Below, piece after piece: positions 33,917 to 45,141 of a DNA stretch of 64,000 bases (positions are counted from its first letter, which is position 1; the number at the start of each line of letters is the position of its first letter). Origin of the DNA: Hypomyces perniciosus (Eukaryota > Ascomycota > Sordariomycetes > Hypocreales > Hypocreaceae); the NCBI GenBank assembly GCA_008477525.1, contig SPDT01000001.1:1612001-1676000 (forward strand), written 5' to 3'. Under the pieces are notes generated by a model. That model did not search any database. It saw nothing but the letters and a program-made list of their open reading frames with translations, and was not told where the DNA came from. Both the position numbers and the translations under genes were made by a program.

Positions 33917-35614
33917 TCATCTCTTATGATTATGGTGGTTACCTTTGCGGGAGTCGGAGATGATAATCGATGATGAGGATGCAGAAGCATCAACTCCATG
34001 ACGAGTATGTGGCGAGTTTAATTTAGAGTCATCAAGTAAAAGTCTTGAAATATCCATCTCACCACCCGTCATCTGGGGCGCAGATGGCTCTCCAAACTCG
34101 AAAGATTGTGTAGGTTGAGGATAGTCCGAAGAGTCTGCCGCTTGAAACGGCCATCTTGGTAAATCTTCCCGTGAGCCTCTATGGCTCGTGGATTGATTCA
34201 AGGAAGTTGTCTTGGATGTCTTGAACGAGTTGTCAATGGACATATCGATAATTGGTTCCAAGATGTCGTTGCGAGCATCCTTGGATTGGAATGTCCCCTT
34301 CTCAATTCGTTGATATGTAGCAGGGTACTTGTTTCGTACGCGGTCTCTCAGGTCAGTGGGCTGCCTGCTAGAAAGATGAAACCGGCTGTCTCGTTGTATT
34401 TTGGTCCAAGCGGGTCCATAACACTCCAGGCCCTCCAAAATCTCCCGGTCATCTTGCTCCGTAAAAGGGCGTCTTTCCCGCCTGTGTGATTTCTTGAACG
34501 GGCCGTGAATACCAAGCGAGGCCAAATCTTCCATCTTCTTGCGATGGGCACGGCTTTTCTTCTTGGGCGCCGAATCAGATTCATTCGCGGGGGATGCCGT
34601 AAGCTCCCTGGGTGATGATGGCTCATCTTCCTCGATGAGAATGTTCTCCGAATAGATGCCCGTCTTCGGTTTCGCTTTTGAGCTCGATGGTGTCGAGCCT
34701 TGTCGAGCAGCAGCCCTCTTTTTCCCTCGCAGCTCGTCTGGGCAGCATGTTCTGAACCGATCCTTCAAATCGCCAGCCGTACGGCCGTTGAATTTAAAGT
34801 CACGGTCCTCCAAAATGCTTGTCCACTTGCCAACCCCGTGTCGATTTACGCCCAACAGCAGATTATTCGTCTCCTCCTCCGACCATTTTCGCCTTGGTTT
34901 TGCGGCGCGCTTTCTCGCCTTGCTTGCATTCTTGTCAGGCTCTGGGGAAGCCCGGTTGCTAGCCTTGTCTTCAGGGGTGTGGTTAAGCTCATGAATGAGC
35001 TTCATCTGGGTGGTATCGGTGTCATCGAATGAATTGGAGGATATCGGTGGAAAGAGGGCCGCGTGTGGTGGGGGTTCGAGAAGTCCATTGATAATAGGGG
35101 GCACGGCAGGAGCCCGCTGGGTGGCTTTCTGCTTCTTTACGGGTTGAGGTAGCTGTACGAAATCATCTTTGATGTGGATGGCACGGCTCCTCTTCTTCTT
35201 GGAGCTGTCATCTGGAGAGTCGTGTCCGTCGTCGAGGATGTTGGCGAAAGCGTGGGATTGCTCCGTCGGTGCGGGATCGCTGTCGCCCAAGAGCAGCCGC
35301 AACGGATACGAGCCAGTGCTTCCAGCATATCTTCCTTCTCTCCGGTCCTCGTCCTTCCTAAAGCTCACATATGTCGTCGCCTCATCTCCAGCGTGGGGCG
35401 CTGGGGCTGCTGCTCCGCTGGCGGGTCCAATGAAAGGCGCATTTCTGGCAGATCTGTCGGCTCGGTGGCCGCCGTCGGGGTCGAGAGGCGGCAGAGGACG
35501 GTCGGGAGGCTCGGGCAGGGGCAAGGAGTGAAACGGCGGCAGGTCCGCGTTGGAGAGCTGCGGCGTGGTCGACTCGTTCAAGAGGTGAATCAGGCGAGGC
35601 TCGATGGTAGCCAT
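33917..35614 (-). CDS. Double Myb/telobox DNA-binding protein (Teb1/Tbf1-like), 565 aa
   Basis: Single exon. Two Myb-type domains are visible. Domain 1 (about 241-295): RRKWSEEETNNLLLGVNRHG, then GKWTSILED and AGDLKDRFRTCCP. Domain 2 (about 381-433): RRPFTEQDDREILEGLECYG, then AWTKIQ and TDLRDRVRNKYP. The D-L-K-D-R-F-R-T element of domain 1 is a telobox-type recognition helix (consensus VDLKDKWRN). The rest is disordered, with basic clusters (KKKRSR, KARKRAAKPRRK, PKKKSRAHRKKM) likely serving nuclear import. The two-repeat layout matches fission yeast Teb1 and its filamentous relatives, which bind TTAGGG-type DNA as transcription factors or telomere-associated proteins. A second telomere-type Myb gene lies 3.6 kb to the right. 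Confidence 0.85.
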   Translation of the reverse strand: MATIEPRLIHLLNESTTPQLSNADLPPFHSLPLPEPPDRPLPPLDPDGGHRADRSARNAPFIGPASGAAAPAPHAGDEATTYVSFRKDEDRREGRYAGSTGSYPLRLLLGDSDPAPTEQSHAFANILDDGHDSPDDSSKKKRSRAIHIKDDFVQLPQPVKKQKATQRAPAVPPIINGLLEPPPHAALFPPISSNSFDDTDTTQMKLIHELNHTPEDKASNRASPEPDKNASKARKRAAKPRRKWSEEETNNLLLGVNRHGVGKWTSILEDRDFKFNGRTAGDLKDRFRTCCPDELRGKKRAAARQGSTPSSSKAKPKTGIYSENILIEEDEPSSPRELTASPANESDSAPKKKSRAHRKKMEDLASLGIHGPFKKSHRRERRPFTEQDDREILEGLECYGPAWTKIQRDSRFHLSSRQPTDLRDRVRNKYPATYQRIEKGTFQSKDARNDILEPIIDMSIDNSFKTSKTTSLNQSTSHRGSREDLPRWPFQAADSSDYPQPTQSFEFGEPSAPQMTGGEMDISRLLLDDSKLNSPHTRHGVDASASSSSIIISDSRKGNHHNHKR

Positions 35615-35620
35615 CGTGGG

Positions 35621-35806
35621 CTATTGTGGCGGATCTGGGGCATCGGGCACGAGCGGACGGGCAGCGGGCAAACACGAGGAGGAGACGGAAGACGAGGAGG
35701 ATGAGGATGCAGACAAGGACGCAGACGAGGACGCAGACAAGGACGCAGACGAGGACGAGAGGGGCGCGGAGGGGTTAAAGACCTTGCGGCCGCGTAGCTT
35801 CGACAT
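35621..35806 (-). other. Ser-rich short frame upstream of the double Myb gene (possible uORF)
   Basis: A 61-codon frame starts at ATG 35806 (MSKLRGRKVFNPSAPL), runs through a Ser/Ala repeat and stops 6 bp before the double Myb ATG. It may be a translated upstream ORF of that mRNA. Its start is protein-like, but its end is repeat-driven. Confidence 0.35.
35709..35756. repeat. Tandem 12-bp repeat, four units
   Basis: Alternating units GCAGACAAGGAC and GCAGACGAGGAC, inside the possible uORF. Confidence 0.85.
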
Positions 35807-36255
35807 AATATCCTCAGGCGTGTGGGTTTTGGACTGTGGCGAGGTGTACTCGTACTCCGAACTCCGTATGTATAATAGCAATCAGTTATTCCGGCGTCTC
35901 ACTTGATGTCTCTGCGCTGCTGCGATGGGCGTCAGCACGTGAAATCATTCCCGGAAAAGCGGTGATGTTAGTGGCTGTGGGGGAATCGCCGAGACAGCAC
36001 TAGTTGGGGATCTGCGCCGGTGTTGGCCGTCTTGGACGGAGTAATTCCAGGCCGTCTTGGTCCTGACATTGGTCCTGACATTAGCCCCCGGCTGTTTTCT
36101 TCCTGCTTATCTGCCAGTCCGGAGTACTAACCACGAGAACTCCATCAGACAGACACACTGCTAGACTCGACTCGGACAGCACACCGAGCTGCATGAAAAT
36201 ACTACTAGTAGTAGTACTAGGTGACTGACACTACGATACGAACAGAGACCCCATC
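35807..36255. other. Divergent promoter region
   Basis: Between the double Myb gene (minus) and the small membrane protein gene (plus). Contains a TAGTAG/CTACTA inverted cluster at about 36202-36220. No coding frame. Confidence 0.5.
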
Positions 36256-36910
36256 ATGGCTGCCTCTCTACCGTCCGTTCCCCGGCTCGTCTTTACCATC
36301 CTGGAGCCCCTCTCGCTGTATGTAAACCACACATTCCGCTCATGCATGAAACAAAGCAATTATCAACGCCACCCGTCTGTCAAAAGCCCTCTGCCTAACC
36401 TCGTGCGGAAATCCACAGCGTAGCAGGCTTCCTTGGTGCCGTCTACGACCCGGCATGGTTTGTCGAGCAGCAGCTCCCTCGGGACAAGCCCCTGGCCGTC
36501 ACGGAGAATAGCATCGTCCTAGCCTGGCAGTTAGGCAACATGTATCTCCTAATGGCATTCGTGGGCCTGGGCGTGCTCATGACCACGTCCGAGATCAAAG
36601 TCGTGCGAAGCTATCTCGTTGCCCTCTGGCTTGGTGACGTCGGCCACCTTGCCTTCACATGCTACGGTATGGGTAGGGAGAGATTCATGAACCCGTCTGG
36701 ATGGAACGCCATGTCATGGGGCAATCTGGGAGCCACGGTACGTAGGGACCGATTGCTGCATTTCTCACCCGCTGGCGTGATGGATGAGGCTAATAACGAT
36801 GCGCGGTTATCCAGTTTTTCTTGTTCGCGATGCGCTCCGCATATCTCACGGGCGTATTTGGCCCAGATAGGCCTGTTCCCGTGTCGGCCGCAGCCAAGAA
36901 GAAGATGTAG
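36256..36910 (+). CDS. Small fungal membrane protein (DUF7704-like), 158 aa
   Basis: Exons 36256-36317, 36419-36737 and 36815-36910 join in phase (GTATGT, GTACGT donors). The product starts MAASLPSVPRLVFTILEPLS, then VAGFLGAVYDPAWFVEQQLP and an internal QLGNMYLLMAFVGLGVLM helix, and ends AAAKKKM. Four hydrophobic segments are expected. The start pattern (xxxPRxVFTxxEPxSxxAG) is that of a fungal family of small four-helix membrane proteins of unknown function; the DUF number is from memory and uncertain. The dilysine-type end (KKKM) could act in ER retention, but this is speculative. Confidence 0.8.
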
Positions 36911-37514
36911 GCTCCATGGGGAATGTTGCTGGCAGCAGCGGCATACATACATTTCACGTATCCATTCGCTATTATAATGTGACGCTTTGAAGATATAGGT
37001 CAAGTCAATGCTATTGTTGTAAGCTGCGAGAAACTCTCGGTTCGTTATGCAGGTCATCCTCGGCCTCATATGCGAAATGCTGCGAGTAAATTGAGCCATT
37101 GATCCATCTCAGACACCCCTCCAGCTCAGACACCAGATGCCCCTCCAATTTCACAAATATATATTATGTATCTCCCTGATATAGGCCTCTGAGCTGAATT
37201 TACAGTCCTTTATGCTAGTAGTCAAGGCTTCAAGCTTGAGAAGAGGTGGTAGCAGTAGGGAGGCGTATCCTTGGCTCTGGGAGATAAAGCAGGGCCTGAG
37301 GCATGAACAGTCACAAACAGCTTAGCGTCATCTACACGACCCCACGGACCGCGGCAAATGTAGGGTTAGGGTCCCGGGGTTGTAACCCAAAATTTATCCA
37401 AAACAAACTCTCTGGTGAGGGTATCACGGAGTGCTGCAGAGGCGGGATCAGCGTCCGTACAGAACGACTTTGCATTGGGCCGCGTCTTCTTCCCCGGCTC
37501 TTCCTCATCGCATC
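36911..37514. other. Intergenic region with telobox
   Basis: Upstream region of the TRF-like gene, containing the telomere-type box at 37361-37372. Otherwise only short frames. Confidence 0.55.
37361..37372 (+). promoter_or_regulatory. Telomere-type box TAGGGTTAGGGT
   Basis: Two tandem telomere-like repeats 143 bp upstream of the TRF-like ATG. A 12-mer of this kind is not expected by chance in 64 kb (about 0.01 occurrences, both strands). It fits a binding site for telobox proteins, including the products of the two neighbouring Myb genes. Confidence 0.65.
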
Positions 37515-39727
37515 ATGGAGACTCGCACTCGCGCTAGACGCGTGGATCGCGGCCCTCCTGAAGCTGCCCATGAACAACAGTTGGCAACCGCACGTAGAGC
37601 GACGCGCAGCACCCGCCAGCCAACACGTCAAGACACCACTGCTGCCATCTCGAACCCAACTTCGGCAGCTCAGAAACAGGCTGAGAATGCCGCCCCCATG
37701 CAGACCAGGGGCTCTCTTGTTAATGACCCCGTGCCCCGTCGCGGTGTTCGCGATGCCCCTACTGAACTCAGCATTGCAACTGATCCGCAGAGGCCCGATG
37801 ATGCAAGCGATGAGGACGATATGCACAGCAAGGGAGACTTTTCCATAGGAGAACGCCAAGGAGTAACTGATGACCCTCAAGCATCAGAAGGAAATGGCCA
37901 AGGGCAAGAAGCCGAGGAGGCCCTGCGTCAGGTCATGATTCTCAGCGTCATGGACCTCGCCAAGGCCTCAACGGATCTCGTGAAACGCTTGCAGAACCCA
38001 GCGCGCGAAGGTCTCGTGTCTCGAGGCCTTCTCAGGATAAAGAGAAACGCTTTTTTTGCCGTCCGAGAAATCTTCGAGAGCCCCTCTCATTCTCCGTTTG
38101 CCGAATGGAGCTGGCTAGACAGCTTGCAACAAGCTCCCACAGAAACCACCAAGGCGACAACCACGACAGTCTTGGTGCTTGCAAATCTCGTCACTGCCCT
38201 TGATGTGATTGACTACATCAAGTCAAATGAGGACGTTAGCCCTCTCCCTTTCCTTGAGAAGCTAGATGACGCGTTCCCCAAGCTTTTCGCCCTCCCTGGT
38301 AGCAATAACCAGTACCCCGAGCTCGCTCTGGCCATCCGGACAGTACGCTGGATTGAAACCCTCGCTGTGTCAAAGGATAATATTGACCCACGTGATATCG
38401 TGGTCTCTATCTTCTGCGAGCCGACTAACGAGAGAAACTACACCGATCTCTTCAACGTTGGACCATTCAGAAGCTTAGGAGGGCTGCGTGGCGACGCCAT
38501 GAGAGACATGTGTTCAGACAGGATCACAAAATTATTCCGGATCATCATGTCCAAAAATAACAACAACAAGATCCGAAAGGCATTTGCCATTTCGGAGATG
38601 AGGAGCGCCTTTCCCCTGGACGGTCTCTTCGACAGCTTAAGGGAATGGCTTTTCAGCATTTATTTGGCATCGGTGTCGCGCCTCGATCAAGTTACGGGCA
38701 ATCAGAGACAGGTCCAGTTTGACGAACAAGCCCCTCACGATGCTGACGGCGATGTTGCTGAGAGCGTCGTGAGCTCCGTGGCCGAGTCGCAGCCCATCGT
38801 GCGTGCTGCCGGAGCCATGGCGTACCCTCCGTAAGTCTCGGCCCATCTATGTTTTTTTTTTGGGTCTACGTGCTGACCATCTATAGAACCACTCTGTTCC
38901 ACGATGTAGATTCTGTCAGGCAGTTGAATATGAATCAACACCCTCCTTCACATCAGCAACACGGTGCTTCGCAGTCCAGAATCCCTCCGCAAAAGCACCT
39001 ACGACAACTCGCCCCTCGACCTAGCAGAGATGACGACGATGATGATTATGAAGATGACGATGAAGACGACGGCTTTGAGACAGATCATCGCATTGTCGAC
39101 AACGGCAAACGGGCCGCCATAGCAGCTTCTTTACCTCCTCCCAAACGCCCCCGTGTCTCTGCACCAACAAACATGCCGCCCCCTCCACTCCCTCACCACA
39201 TGATGGCCGCCACTTCATCATCACCCGCACCATCAGCTACTCCTCTCTCCCACCAACAACCTCATCATCATCATCATCATCATCATCAAGCCCCTAGTTC
39301 CAGCGCTCCCCCAGACCTACACGCCGTCCAACGCAACAAATCCATCGCCCTCCAAAACGCCCGTCACGCCCACCCCATCACCTACAAACAGCGCCACGTC
39401 TGGACCGACCGTGACGCCGCCGTCCTCATTGACCTCGTCGCCCGCCGCCGCGCCGCCTGGGCCGTCATCGACAGAGAGGACGGCGGGCTTTTCGAGATGC
39501 CCCGCAACGCCCAGGCCTACCGCGACAAGGCCCGCAACATGAAGGTCGACTTCCTCATCACGGATTCGGTCCTCCCCGCTGGGTTCGATCTTGTTACGCT
39601 GGGGAAGAAAGAAGTGGAGCGTTTAATGCGGTTGGGCAAGAATCCTTCGCGGATGGAGGAGGATCTGGATGAGAATGGAAGGCCGATCAATACGGAGTTC
39701 CGCTATGGGATGCAGGCTGAGCAGTGA
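37515..39727 (+). CDS. TRF/Taz1-like telomere-repeat-binding factor candidate, 718 aa
   Basis: Exon 1 (37515-38830) and exon 2 (38887-39727) join in phase across a 56-nt intron with a CTGAC branch site. I chose the ATG at 37515; the frame is open a little upstream without ATG. Residues about 132-370 are helical and could be a TRF-homology dimerisation domain (EEALRQVMILSVMDLAKAST..). A disordered linker holds an acidic run (about 487-500), KRPR, and a His8 tract (565-572). A single C-terminal Myb-like domain (about 608-660) reads RHVWTDRDAAVLIDLVARRR, then AWAVIDRED and QAYRDKARNMKVDFL, where RDKARNMK matches the telobox position. One C-terminal Myb plus a helical N-terminal domain is the Taz1/TRF1/TRF2 plan. 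Probably nuclear. The TRFH assignment is inferred from layout, not alignment. Confidence 0.7.
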
Positions 39728-40828
39728 TGGATGTTGAGTGATGAATATGTATGACTTCTTGGTTTTGGGGTGGTATATCTCCTTTCACGGCGCCTAAAGG
39801 GGCTGGAAGGCGTATGTCTGGTTTAGGAAAACGTGCTAGCTAGTGTACTACTAAGTACTAATAGTAGTACTTCGCACCGTACTTCACTTTGCTTTGTTCG
39901 CTTTCACAGCTCGAGGTTCGATTAGTGCCCTAGGCCATCTCAACGCCATCTCATCGCCATCTCATCGCCATCTCATCATTCCCAAGGTGACGCACATACC
40001 ATCGTGAAAGTAGAAGAGAAGAAAAAAGGTAGCTCAAGTCAAATTTAGGAGTCTTTAAAAAGAAGTAACCCCATCCTAAGTCAACTACTCTACAGCTGTC
40101 CAAGCAGTTTCCAGACATACTCATTTAATGTCCACGGCATGTTTTTTGTTATTCCATTTCCTCGCAGAGAATTCCAGCAAAAAGACAGCCGCGGAGAGAC
40201 GCAAACAACCCTCCCTTCAGATAGGCAAGGCTGTGGCACCGCGCTCCAGGCCGCGGACCAAAGATAGCAGTTTGTTCATGGTCGCCGTTTCCGTAGATCC
40301 AAATTGGTTTCAAGAGCCAATCTCAAGACATGGTATAAAAAGAAGAAAGAAATTCAACAAGGGGGGGAATCAAAAATAGTTCGTGTATCAAGAAAATTTT
40401 CTTATAAGGTGCAAGCGAAAACGGTTTATAGTCCAAGGGCAAGAATGTAGACAAAGGGTAAGGACAGAATGCAGAGGGGCCAAGAAAGTAAGTCTTCTCC
40501 CTTTCAAAATACCAAGGACATGACAAAAAGACTCAGAATTGAGACCGCCTGCCATATCATATCCAGGGTGAGCTGAGACCGGCTTTCTTTCCGCTCATCC
40601 CGAGACCAAAATCAGGTCTCACGAAGTCATGACAAAAAAAAACCAGGGTATGCCGCGGGCTGACCTTAACAGAAAGAGTGGTAACCGGTAAGGAAAGTGA
40701 AGATTCTGAAAAGGAAAGGTTTGTGATGTAAGTGGGTGCTCGTGAGAGCAGAGTGCGTAATTCCTAACCTCAAAGCTAGTTCGAGAGAAAATGTCCAGGG
40801 TGTTAGGTGCCGTGTTCCGTCGAACAAA
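39728..40828. other. Intergenic region between convergent genes
   Basis: 3' ends of the TRF-like and AspE genes. Contains a TACTACTAAGTAC cluster at about 39845-39875 and the 11-bp tandem repeat at 39934-39977. No coding frame supported. Confidence 0.55.
39934..39977. repeat. Tandem 11-bp repeat, four units
   Basis: Units GCCATCTCAAC and then three GCCATCTCATC. Confidence 0.9.
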
Positions 40829-42466
40829 CTATCGACGATGATATTGGCTGTCTCGGTGCTTGAGTCTGTTCGTCCGCCATCCCTCGTACCATTGCTCTCG
40901 GCTCGCCTCGCGCAGCTCTGCACGCCACTCGCTGAAGACGGCCTCCTTCAAACGCTGGAAGTCGCAGTGCTCCTCGTTGTAAGGGTCAGCAAAGCCCCAG
41001 GGGAATTGTCGGCCGATGACGCCAGGTTCGTAGAGGTCAGGGCTGATGATGGAGAGGGGGAGCAATGGCGTTTCCTCCTCTTTGGCTTCTTCCTGGGCCT
41101 TGTGCTTGCGGATAGAGTTGCCGGAAAGTCCCCTAGCATGACCAAGAGGCGTTGGTAGAGACGCTTTCTCACCTTGGATTGGAAGATCCTCACTATCCTG
41201 ATCACCAGACTCAATCGCTTCCTCGTCCTCGTCCTCGCCTTCCTCATCAATACGATCACTGCCGCTATCGTCGTCCAGCCCAAGGGCCCCCAGGGGGTCC
41301 AAGTTGGACGCCTTGAGGCTCTCCCAGACAGTCTTCTTGAGAACATTCATGTGTTTGGTAGTAATCGTATCGGCCTTGGAGATGACGGGGATGACAGTGG
41401 TCTTGCGTTGAAGCATTCGCAGGACTTGCAAGTCGAGATCTTCATCCAAGGCTCCAGAGATTCGAGTGGGAAGCTCACGGTTCCGGTTCTGGAAGCCATT
41501 GATGGGCGAGTTGTTTACAGCGACAATATTGCGATCCAGGCGGGAAGGGTCCAGAATCAAAAAAGCTGCGTGAATATGGGTGTCCTGGACTCCAGGCGAA
41601 CGCACAACCTTCATCTCCTCGGCGAAGGTCTCCTCAAATTTGCTCTCCAGGAAAGCCGACATTTCTCTCAGTTGAAGGTCCACAACGTTTTTCTCGAGAC
41701 CCTCGGAGTCCCAAAGAGTCAGGCCGACTCGCTCGCCATCAATTTCCGTCTCGAGATAGTGGGGGATAAAATTGCCCGATGATGGCCTCGGCATATGGAA
41801 AGAGTCTTCCTCAAACTTCTTGGACTGATACTTTGGGGGTAGCGCTAGAGCGGTCTTGAGGAACTCAAGGAATGAGGTTTTGCCGGCATTGCTGGTTCCA
41901 ATGATGAGGATACTGGTGTCGCAACAGTCAGTCCAGTCCAATTCAATGGTTACGGGGGCGGAAGCGCAAGGACTCAAAAATGGGATGGGAGAGCATGTGG
42001 GATGAACTTACTTGAGCGGGGTAGGGTCCTTTCTTCTGCGCACTCTCCTGGGACTGTTTATTGTGCTGATAGCGCTGCTGGCATAGCTATACCGACCACG
42101 GTGCGTCATGCTCTCGGTCCTGGCGTATGGATCGAATCCACCATTAGGAATCGGAGGAGCGACAACTTTGTTGGGCAAGCTGGGGGTAGGCTCCATGGAC
42201 GGACGGCCCACGGAATTATAGTCGGTCGGACTGTGAGGAGTGGTGCCATTAGATTGCAATTCAGGACTGAAGGACTTGGAGAGGTGCTCGGTGTTGTTGA
42301 AGAATTCGGGGAGCTTGGGGGCCGAGTGAGAAGTGGACGGCTGGCGTTGGCGTTCCTGCTCAGCTTCTCTAATGGCCTGAGCCTTTTTACTGCCCTTGCC
42401 CAAGTCGCCGCTCTTGGATCGCTTGAGCAGCAGGCCAAAACTGGCGCGACGAGGCGAGGAACTCAT
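40829..42466 (-). CDS. aspE: Septin AspE-like GTPase, 512 aa
   Basis: Exon 1 (42466-42012) and exon 2 (41912-40829) join in phase at CTCAA|GTAAGT and CACCAG|T. A basic, Ser-rich N-terminus (about 150 residues) precedes the GTPase domain, which has ILIIGTSNAGKTSFLEF (P loop), GLTLWDSEGL in the switch II position (normally DTPG), and VISKADTIT as the G4 motif (AKAD type). A very acidic insertion (about residues 390-425) interrupts the domain before the last conserved part (QFPWGFADPYN, near the septin unique element). The end is helical and basic, without the long coiled coil of core septins. This is the plan of the filamentous-fungal group 5 septin AspE, which helps assemble septin structures at septa and hyphal cortex. 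Confidence 0.85.
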
Positions 42467-45141
42467 CGTGTGATCGGTGGTAGAGATTAGAGGAGTCGGT
42501 GGGGGGGCGCAATCAGTCGATTGCAACTTTGACTCGAGGAGGTGCAGACAATTTGTCTACCGATTATGAAAGTAATTCGAACCAGCAGCGCTTAACAGCC
42601 GCAAATGGGGCACTGGGGATCGATATTGCCAACGTTTGAGGCGTTTGATGATGTGGAACGGATAGCTGGGAACTTCCTTGCTTTGAAGACCAGCAGCTCG
42701 CTGATAGCTGGCTCACGGTGTATTGCGTCCAGGAACAAATGCGCGAGACGTCTAACCAATGGTGGTTAAAAGAGTGAATGGCAAGAATGGTAAAGTAGGA
42801 CAATGGCGCCGGTTATTAGGTGTTGGCGACACAGCGCAATGCGTTGTGGAACCCAAAGTAGATGGAATCGGCGCAGAAAAGTAAAAGACACGAGCTGAGG
42901 AGGATGCGCTGTCCTGTCCAGTCCAGTCTGGTCTCGAGGGCTGCGCGCGCTGAAACTGCGCCAACGTACCGATAAAGAGGTGCCGACGCAGGTCCCACGT
43001 AGACAAAAGGGGGGCGTGGAGGTGGAGGCGGAGGCTTTTGGTGGCGGAGATGGTTCCAATTCGAGGATGAATGCAACGGCGCTTGGGCGACTAGATGGAC
43101 GAATTGTTAGCATCCGCCGGGAGCGAAGACGTCAGACCACGCGTGGTGCCCCTGTTTGCTGTTTCGCGTGCGATCTATGCCGAACGAGAGATGTTTCAGA
43201 TGCAGCGCTCCACAGCCAGCCAGCCGGGCATTTGCAGGCCGTTCAACCTACAACCTCGACGTCTTCTCTGGAGAACAACAACTTGCTCATACAAAAAGAA
43301 AAGTGTCTCGGAGAACTTCGTACAGTGCGTCAGCAGCTCGCCAGGCCAGATGGCTCAGCAACATCGCTCGCGAGGTGTTGAAGACCCTCAGTGCTAGCGC
43401 TATCTGCTGCTAGTAAACTGCTCCCAGCCAATGTCCGCTGCATGACGGCGCCACGAGTGCACCAGCAAGGCTGCATATGGCGAACGTGGAAACGAAAAAG
43501 GAACAAGGGCACCACTGGGGCCGTTTGGAGATCGAGCAACTCACTCACCTTGCTTTTTTGTGTCGTGCCGTTGCGCGGGGAAGACAATGCGGATGTCAAT
43601 GCTTTCGGCTTGGGCTGAGAAGATGCTAATGCATGGGCGAAGGCGAAATAGATGGATGGATGGTGTGGAAAGAAAAGAGAAACGACAGGAATGCTCGAGA
43701 AGTCCGTCGCTGACTGTGCTGCAGACAGAGTCCGGTACCTGGCAGCTCCTTGCAAAGGTCGCGCAAGCTGCTGCAGTATTACCTCCAGGACCAGGGTCGT
43801 TACGGGTTGCGGCGTCCGGCGAAGCGATAACGAGGCAGAGGTGAAAGACGAGGCAGAGGTGAAAGACGAGGGGGAAGAAGGACGGTCGCATCGAGCGCCG
43901 GGTCAGAGCGAGAAAAATCAATCAATCAATCAATCAGTCAGTCAGTCAATGGTACTCCGTACCTAGAGTGTGGATGAATGAAGGAAAGAAATTGGGGTGA
44001 AGATCCAAGTGTACATAGAAGCACCAGCGCGCGCACCAGTTGCCATGGACTGTCGCGCGTTTTGTTTAGGTCTCTCTTCCCAGTGCCTCCAGCTCGCTCT
44101 TCAGGGGAGCCACTACAGTGAGCACGGGCGCCAATCGATGCCTATCCAGGCGTGTGGTGCTGACAATAGCTGCTGGCAGCACTTGGCATTACTACTGGGT
44201 CACCCCGGCTGTTGGGCCATGCTATTGATCCCAATCGAAAAAAAAACATGGGAATAATAGATCGTATTAGCACCAGACCCGACTCGTATTATCCATCATT
44301 CTTCCGGAAAATATGGTACAATACGAAGTACTTCGCATTGATACGAGCATGACAACAGAGTACAGAGTACAGAGTACTACAAAGTACCGGTAATGGTGCT
44401 GGAAATCAATCAATCAATCTATTCTGCAGTCTCGGGTCCTCCCATCTTGTATGCACGAGACGAGTCATAGTCCAAGCATTTTTAAATCTGTGCTCAAGGT
44501 TCTGCGAGTGTTCGGCTCCCGTTGCAGATGGCGTCCAGGGAGGCCCGTCAACATTGCATCATACATGGGTCATTTCTGGTGCCCATCGATATTGTCTCGC
44601 TCTCACTCGTAAGACACACGAGTGCTCGATTCTAGTCGTACTACTACTACCTACTAGCCCTGCACTATTTGGCCCATCTCATCGTGGAGCATTCTCCCGC
44701 CTCCGACTCCGACTCCGACTCGGGCCCAACGGTCTTCGGGTCTCCTGGCATTCCCTGCCATCATTTACGATTAAATTACAGGTCCGCTTACTTCATACAC
44801 TCTGTAATTCCGTCCCGCACCGCCAATCACCCCATCTCCAGCCCTTCCAGTGCCGTTCGCTCGCTTGGTAAATTTGAAACGGCTTTCAATGGGGCGAAAA
44901 AGAAGAGGAAGAAAAAGGAAGAAGTGGGTCATTCATTCATTGAGTGTTGATGCTTCTCCCGAGTATCGAAACTGTCTAGGTTGAGCGGTATCTCTATCAT
45001 GCTAGTATTGTACATTCGAGCCGTATATCACCCCCTTTTCCCTCTATAACCAACCACCACACCAACGCCTCTGCCCAAATGCAGGAATGCCAACCCATCG
45101 TAACCCTCGTTCATCACTCTAGGACATCGTAAATCCTTCTA
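42467..45141. other. Long intergenic/5' leader region
   Basis: About 2.7 kb without a supported gene, probably the AspE promoter and leader plus the 3' end of the ABC1 gene. Many overlapping 80-140 codon frames on both strands reflect GC-rich composition. An (AATC)n/(AGTC)n tract lies at 43917-43949, TACTCCGTA at 43953 and TACGAAGTA at 44322. Confidence 0.5.

Noticed and set aside
37361..37372. True telomere or interstitial telomeric array
   Set aside because: Only about two repeat units, inside a gene-dense region; a protein-binding site is a simpler reading.
37332..37880. 182-codon minus-strand frame
   Set aside because: Antisense to the 5' end of the TRF-like gene; no domain.
41174..41782. 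202-codon plus-strand frame
   Set aside because: Lies wholly antisense to the AspE GTPase domain; reading shadow.
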